Positions 59,966-64,000 of a stretch of DNA of 64,000 nt are shown here, one piece after another. The stretch spans positions 1 through 64,000 of the forward strand of contig NZ_BMGY01000023.1 of NCBI RefSeq assembly GCF_014640435.1. Direction: 5' to 3'. Origin of the DNA: Hymenobacter frigidus. GTDB taxonomy: Bacteria > Bacteroidota > Bacteroidia > Cytophagales > Hymenobacteraceae. The notes below the pieces were generated by a model. It saw only the letters and a program-made list of their open reading frames with translations. It did no database searches and was not told the origin of the DNA. The number at the start of each line of letters is the position of its first letter. The stretch's first letter is position 1. The position numbers and the translations under genes were made by a program.

Positions 59966-61135
59966 TCAATAACTAACTAGATACACGTCCAGGTCACCGC
60001 CGTCGCGAGCCACGGCGCGGAACAGGTCGTTGGTCACGCCGCGGCGGGAAATCTGTTCCCAAAGGCCCTTTTCGCCCGTGATGCCGCACACGAGGAGCGT
60101 GGCACTCTTCTCCTGCGCCACCCGCCGGATGGCCCCCACAATGTCGTCGTCCTTCACCCGCAGAATTTGCGCGCCCAGCTCGGTGGCCAGCTGTAAATTG
60201 TTCAACAAGTGGCGCTGGGTGGCCAGGCCGATGCGGTCGGCGGCTTCGCGGCCGGTCTGGATGTAGAGCACGTACCAGACAGCGGCCGCGAGCCGGTCGG
60301 CCAGGCGCGAGGTCTTGCGGATGATTTCCTTGGCGGCCTTGTCGTTGGAGTTGATGCAGGCCAGCAGGCGGTCATCGTTGCGGCGGGCAGCCGACACGGC
60401 GGGGGCGCCGCCCCCATCCGACTCAATTTTCCGGCCCAGCAGCTGGGCCACCTCCCGCACCGCCAGCCGCCGCAACTGCAACAGATTTTCGGCCTGAAAA
60501 AAGTTGGCCAGCGCGGTGGGCACCTTGGCCGCAGCGTAGATTTTGCCTTCCTCGAGGCGGCCGCGCAGCTCGCCCACGGTCAGGTCCACGTTCACCACTT
60601 CATCGGCCAGCTTCAGCAGCTGGTCCGGAATGCGCTCGGTCACGTCGGTACCCGTGATTTTGAGGACCTGCTCGTGCAGGCTTTCCAGGTGCTGCACGTT
60701 CACGGCCGTTATCACCGAAATGCCCTGGCCGACGAGGTACTCCACGTCCTGCCAGCGCTTTTCGTGGCGCGAGCCGGGCACGTTGGAGTGGGCCAGCTCG
60801 TCCACTATCACCACCTGCGGGCGGCGCTGCAAAATGCCTTCCACGTCCATTTCCTCCAGCGAGCGGCCCTTGTAGAAAATGTGCTTGCGGGGCAGCGCCG
60901 GCACGTCGCGCAATTCGGCCACGGTGCCGGCCCGGCCGTGGGTTTCGATGTAGCCGATGAGCACGTTCACGCCGTGCTGGTGCAGGTCGTGGGCTTCCTG
61001 CAGCATGCGGTAGGTCTTGCCCACGCCGGCGGCCAGCCCCAGGTAAATCTTGAGCGTGCCGCGTCGCTTGGCCTGCACCAAGCGCAGAAACCGCTCGGCG
61101 GAAGTGTCGCGCTGGTCTTGCTCGGCGGGGTTCAT
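59966..61135 (-). CDS. kdpD: Stand-alone KdpD sensor domain with USP domain
   Basis: A 389-residue protein equal to the N-terminal part of KdpD. The KdpD domain (residues ~25-235) includes the Walker A-like GLAAGVGKTYRML and VVIVDELAHSNVPGSRHEKRW. The C-terminal ~140 residues form a universal stress (Usp) domain (DDRLLACINSNDKAAK...). Membrane helices, GAF and the kinase half of KdpD are absent. So it senses potassium/turgor-related signals or ATP, and must pass them to a separate kinase, most likely the one encoded next at 58003-59778. Such split forms are known in Bacteroidota. Confidence 0.92.
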   Translation of the reverse strand: MNPAEQDQRDTSAERFLRLVQAKRRGTLKIYLGLAAGVGKTYRMLQEAHDLHQHGVNVLIGYIETHGRAGTVAELRDVPALPRKHIFYKGRSLEEMDVEGILQRRPQVVIVDELAHSNVPGSRHEKRWQDVEYLVGQGISVITAVNVQHLESLHEQVLKITGTDVTERIPDQLLKLADEVVNVDLTVGELRGRLEEGKIYAAAKVPTALANFFQAENLLQLRRLAVREVAQLLGRKIESDGGGAPAVSAARRNDDRLLACINSNDKAAKEIIRKTSRLADRLAAAVWYVLYIQTGREAADRIGLATQRHLLNNLQLATELGAQILRVKDDDIVGAIRRVAQEKSATLLVCGITGEKGLWEQISRRGVTNDLFRAVARDGGDLDVYLVSY

Positions 61136-61174
61136 GGGGCGCGGGAGTGAGTAGGGTCCTGATTAACTCTTGGT

Positions 61175-61280
61175 CGTCATGCTCATCTGGCGTCCGCGCA
61201 GTCGAAACAGCTCTACTGCTTCGCCCTCACGATTGGTTTGCTGCTGCACGCGAGATGCCCCGGCTGCGCTCGGCATGACT
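61175..61280. repeat. Dispersed palindromic repeat A, copy 7 (chimeric)
   Basis: Left end CGTCATGCTCATCTGGCGTC, right end CTGCGCTCGGCATGACT. The two ends belong to different subtypes, so they pair only at the tips. It lies between the porin and KdpD genes. Confidence 0.82.
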
Positions 61281-61305
61281 GCTTTTTTGCTCTGCACTGT
61301 CAACA

Positions 61306-62436
61306 CTAAAACGAAATGGCGACGCTCGACGTCAGGTTGCCGTAGCTGTTGTTACCGGGGTTGTCGGGGCGGGCGAAAATGCCGTTTTTACCATTCAAAT
61401 AGCGGCCTTCTACCCGGAACACCACGTTGCGGGCCGGGGCGTAGTCCACGTTCAGCGAGCCGCCCGCCACGCGGAAATCGGCGTCCGTGGCCACCGGCTT
61501 GATGCTGTTGATAATCATGCCCCGCTCGGCGTAGTAATATTCGCCGCGCAGGGTGGTGCTGAACTGCTCAGCCAGCTTGTACTTCACAAATGCTGCGCCG
61601 GTGTGCCAGGTGTCGTGCCCGTTGTTCGCTTCATTCTGCTGCTTGCCCACGTCGAACACCAGGGCCAGGCTGAGGCGGTCGGTGGTGGCGTGGGAGATGT
61701 AGAAATCGTGGAAGTAGCGCCGGCGCCGGGCCGCGTCGGTGGGCTGCTCGTTACCGTAAAACGTGCTGCTGTTGATAAGCAGCTTGTCCGACGGCTTCCA
61801 CTGAATCTGGGTACCCAGGGCCTTGGCCTGGTTGGTTTCGCGGATGTTCTGCCAGCCGTTCAGCACCAAGCCGGCCAGGGTCAGCTTCGGGCCCACTTCG
61901 TAGGTGAAGCGCGCGCCGGACTCGTAGTAAGGCGAATTCTCGGCCATCAGCGAGCGGGTCAGCGTCCAGTTATCCTTCGATATAGCCGACTCGAACCCGA
62001 TGTGCGAGCCGAAAATACCCAGGTCCAGCCACGCTTTCTCGAAGGGCCGGAAGCCGGCGTAAGCCTCGTACACGTTCTTGAGCACCGGGTCCTCGGCAGC
62101 GTAGTTGGCGCTCACATAGGTACCCGCGTGCAGGCCCAGGGCCCCGCGCACCTTGCCGTCGTCGTAGCGCACCCCGATGACGGCCTGGTTCACGGCAAAC
62201 TCGTTTTGGCGGTTGTGGGAGTAGAGAAACGGCTGCCGGTTGTTGCCGTTAGCGTATTTGATGTCGTAGCCGTAGTAGCCGTCCACGTAGCCGTAGTACG
62301 TCAGCGGGCTGGGCGTGGCCTGCACGGGCGCGGCCGGGGGCGGCACTGCCAGGGCGGGGTTGGAGGTAGTGGGGGTAGTTTGGGCCAGGGCCACGGCCGT
62401 GGTCAGGGTGAAGCCCAACGTGAGCAGGTTTTTCAT
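61306..62436 (-). CDS. Outer-membrane porin (beta-barrel porin-2-like) in kdp cluster
   Basis: A 376-residue exported protein. Signal peptide MKNLLTLGFTLTTAVALAQ, a Pro/Thr-rich linker, then a ~330-residue barrel (YYGYVDGYYGYDI, aromatic-girdle strands, ending SSVAISF). It resembles the putative beta-barrel porin-2 group, often present in kdp operons of Bacteroidota, and may admit K+ across the outer membrane. Start by signal peptide at 62436. Gap of 174 bases to kdpC. Confidence 0.87.
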   Translation of the reverse strand: MKNLLTLGFTLTTAVALAQTTPTTSNPALAVPPPAAPVQATPSPLTYYGYVDGYYGYDIKYANGNNRQPFLYSHNRQNEFAVNQAVIGVRYDDGKVRGALGLHAGTYVSANYAAEDPVLKNVYEAYAGFRPFEKAWLDLGIFGSHIGFESAISKDNWTLTRSLMAENSPYYESGARFTYEVGPKLTLAGLVLNGWQNIRETNQAKALGTQIQWKPSDKLLINSSTFYGNEQPTDAARRRRYFHDFYISHATTDRLSLALVFDVGKQQNEANNGHDTWHTGAAFVKYKLAEQFSTTLRGEYYYAERGMIINSIKPVATDADFRVAGGSLNVDYAPARNVVFRVEGRYLNGKNGIFARPDNPGNNSYGNLTSSVAISF

Positions 62437-62610
62437 GGAAGGAGTAAAAGCGCGGGTGTCGAATGGCCAAGCCAAAACCTGATTAGGTATTCGACAACTC
62501 AAAGATTGGGAAAAGAAACGTCAGAAACTGAGCAGCGGCAGTGGCGGCGGCTTTTTCGGCAAAGCCAATGCATTGCGACAGAGTCGATGGCCTTCCTAAG
62601 AAAGTCAACG

Positions 62611-63177
62611 CTACCGCCGGGCTGGTGCCAGCGCGTCCAGCGCCAGGTTCAGCCGGAGCACGTTCACGCGGTCCGGTCCCACGGGGTTGGTTTCGATTTG
62701 CTGCTGCACCAGCGCCTGCACGCGGGCAGTATCCAGCTGGCGGGCGCGGGCCACGCGGGCCACCTGCACCAGCGCGCCCTGCGGCGAGAGATGCGGGTCG
62801 AGGCCCGAGCCGCTGGCGGTGATGAGCTCAGCGGGCACGTCGGCCGCCTGCACCCCAGGATTTTGCCGCAGGAAAGTATCCAATCGGGCTTTCACCACGG
62901 CCAGGTATTCGGGGTTGCTTGGGCCTTTGTTAGAACCGCTGGAAGCATCGGCGTGGTAGTCGGCGGCCGAGGGGCGGGAGTTGAAATACTCGGGGCGGTC
63001 AAATTTCTGGCCCACGTTGGCGAAGCCGACCACGCGGCCGCCCCGGGAAATCTGCACGCCCTGGCCCTGGCCGGGGGCTAGTTGCGCAACGGCCCACACC
63101 AGGGCCGGGTACAGCACGCAGCACAGCACCAGCATGGCCAAGGTGAGGCGAAGAGCGGAAAAGAGTTGGGTTTTCAT
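62611..63177 (-). CDS. kdpC: KdpC subunit of the K+-transporting ATPase
   Basis: A 188-residue KdpC. N-terminal membrane anchor (RLTLAMLVLCCVLYPALVWAVAQL), then the soluble domain with FDRPEYFNSRPSAADYHADA (~60-80), SGSNKGPSNP and SGSGLDPHLSPQGAL, all diagnostic. It stabilises ATP binding to KdpB in the KdpFABC complex. It is separated from kdpB by 146 bases holding a family A repeat, unlike the usual tight kdpBC junction. Confidence 0.95.
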   Translation of the reverse strand: MKTQLFSALRLTLAMLVLCCVLYPALVWAVAQLAPGQGQGVQISRGGRVVGFANVGQKFDRPEYFNSRPSAADYHADASSGSNKGPSNPEYLAVVKARLDTFLRQNPGVQAADVPAELITASGSGLDPHLSPQGALVQVARVARARQLDTARVQALVQQQIETNPVGPDRVNVLRLNLALDALAPARR

Positions 63178-63197
63178 GGTTGATGTTATTTTTTCGA

Positions 63198-63297
63198 ACC
63201 GTCATGCCGAGCGTAGCCGAGGCATCTCGCTAGGGGCAGTAATTCAATCGTGAGGTCAATGCGAGCGAGATGCCTCGACTACGCTCGGCATGACGGT
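63198..63297. repeat. Dispersed palindromic repeat A, copy 8
   Basis: 34-nt arms (63198-63231, 63264-63297), a couple of mismatches; outer ACCGTCATGCCGAGCGTAG, inner GCATCTCGCT. It sits exactly in the kdpB-kdpC gap. Confidence 0.92.
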
Positions 63298-63323
63298 CTT
63301 TTTGCTGTTTATTTATCGCCGTT

Positions 63324-64000
63324 CTATAAAAACACACCGACAATCAGGTCAAGAACTTTAATCCCGATAAAGGGCACTATCACCCCGCCGAGGCCATAAA
63401 TCAGCAGGTTGCGGCGCAGCAGCGCCGAGGCCCCGATGGGCGTGTAGGCCACGCCTTTCAGCGCCAGCGGCACCAGGGCCGGGATGATGAGGGCGTTGAA
63501 AATCACGGCCGAGAGAATGGCCGACTGCGGCGACTTCAGCCCCATCACATTGAGCGCGCCCAAGGCCGGAATGGCCACCATGAACAGCGCCGGCACAATG
63601 GCGAAGTACTTGGCCACGTCGTTGGCGATGGAGAAGGTGGTGAGCGTGCCGCGCGTCATGAGCAGCTGCTTGCCAATTTCCACGATTTCAATCAGCTTGG
63701 TGGGGTCGTTATCGAGGTCCACCATGTTGCCGGCTTCCTTGGCGGCCTGGGTGCCCGAGTTCATGGCCACACCCACGTCGGCCTGGGCCAGGGCGGGCGC
63801 GTCGTTGGTGCCGTCGCCCATCATGGCCACCAGCTTGCCCAGCTGCTGCTCGGCGCGGATGTACTGCATCTTGTCCTCGGGCTTGGCCTCGGCAATGAAG
63901 TCGTCCACGCCGGCTTTTTCGGCGATGAACTTGGCCGTGAGCGGATTGTCGCCGGTCACCATCACGGTTTTGATGCCCATTTTGCGCAGGCGCTCAAACC
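63324..64000 (-). CDS. kdpB: KdpB potassium-transporting ATPase subunit, C-terminal part (runs off window)
   Basis: Partial: at least 225 C-terminal residues; the 5' part lies beyond base 64000. It contains the P-type hinge [20 protein letters not shown], the Kdp[23 protein letters not shown] motif and the C-terminal membrane segments ([34 protein letters not shown]). It is the ATP-hydrolysing subunit of Kdp. kdpA is presumably upstream, off the window. Start of the whole gene cannot be seen. Confidence 0.95.
   Translation of the reverse strand, partial: FERLRKMGIKTVMVTGDNPLTAKFIAEKAGVDDFIAEAKPEDKMQYIRAEQQLGKLVAMMGDGTNDAPALAQADVGVAMNSGTQAAKEAGNMVDLDNDPTKLIEIVEIGKQLLMTRGTLTTFSIANDVAKYFAIVPALFMVAIPALGALNVMGLKSPQSAILSAVIFNALIIPALVPLALKGVAYTPIGASALLRRNLLIYGLGGVIVPFIGIKVLDLIVGVFL

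Noticed and set aside
61603..63081. 492-codon + strand open frame across porin and kdpC
   Set aside because: It spans two real genes and the intergenic gap; no motif, shadow-type composition.
1..64000. rRNA or tRNA genes, prophage and transposase genes
   Set aside because: None recognised by eye; no integrase, transposase or tRNA cloverleaf was found in the gaps inspected, though a dedicated scan was not possible.

Overview
The window is a GC-rich, gene-dense stretch of a Bacteroidota chromosome, most likely Hymenobacter or a close relative. The sequence shows two proteins with type IX secretion (T9SS) C-terminal sorting domains, promoter cores of the Bacteroidota form TAnnTTTG, a TonB-C protein, outer-membrane barrels and a split KdpD. 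The genus is an inference from this combination; no rRNA or tRNA gene was seen.

Layout. 0-14 kb: housekeeping and sensory genes (GT-C-like membrane protein, TrmH-type RNA methylase, CHASE3-type histidine kinase plus single-domain response regulator, EndoIII-like DNA glycosylase, DUF167, AlkB-type hydroxylase, a GT4-polysaccharide deacetylase fusion, threonine synthase with a LysR regulator, PAS kinase). 14.8-26.2 kb: a large alpha-2-macroglobulin lipoprotein and PBP1C, a known bacterial pair, here separated by an oppositely oriented T9SS subtilase. 26.6-31.3 kb: a D-galactonate catabolic cluster (lactonase-like SMP-30, dgoK, dgoD, dgoA) and a phosphoglycerate mutase. 31.4-36.9 kb: GH1-like hydrolase, a broken DUF4197 gene, MaoC dehydratase, and an aldehyde dehydrogenase/DUF779/AraC module. 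37-45.5 kb: bestrophin, GreB-like factor, MFS exporter, rfbD, the uncharacterised DNA-repair pair TIGR03915/TIGR03916 with a small Cys-rich protein between them, and a POTRA-type barrel. 46.4-50 kb: a compact arsenic operon (arsR, DUF6428, GNAT, ACR3, MerC/GDCCVxC fusion, arsC). 50-55.7 kb: degenerate repeats, CvfB, a T9SS protein, barrels and gene remnants. 55.7-64 kb (minus strand): a potassium/sodium region with kdpB (cut by the window edge), kdpC, porin, stand-alone KdpD sensor, histidine kinase, CPA1 antiporter and an internally deleted kup.

The dominant non-coding signal is a family of imperfect palindromes of about 90-160 bp with termini like CGTCATGCTGAGC. There are at least eight full copies and one minimal derivative. 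They lie between genes, often inside operons, notably between most neighbours of the kdp and dgo clusters. Other hairpin families, a 21-nt degenerate tandem array and several gene remnants suggest active sequence turnover. The strongest candidates for undescribed biology are the TIGR03915/small-Cys-protein/TIGR03916 operon, the ars operon with its fusion protein, and the palindrome family.
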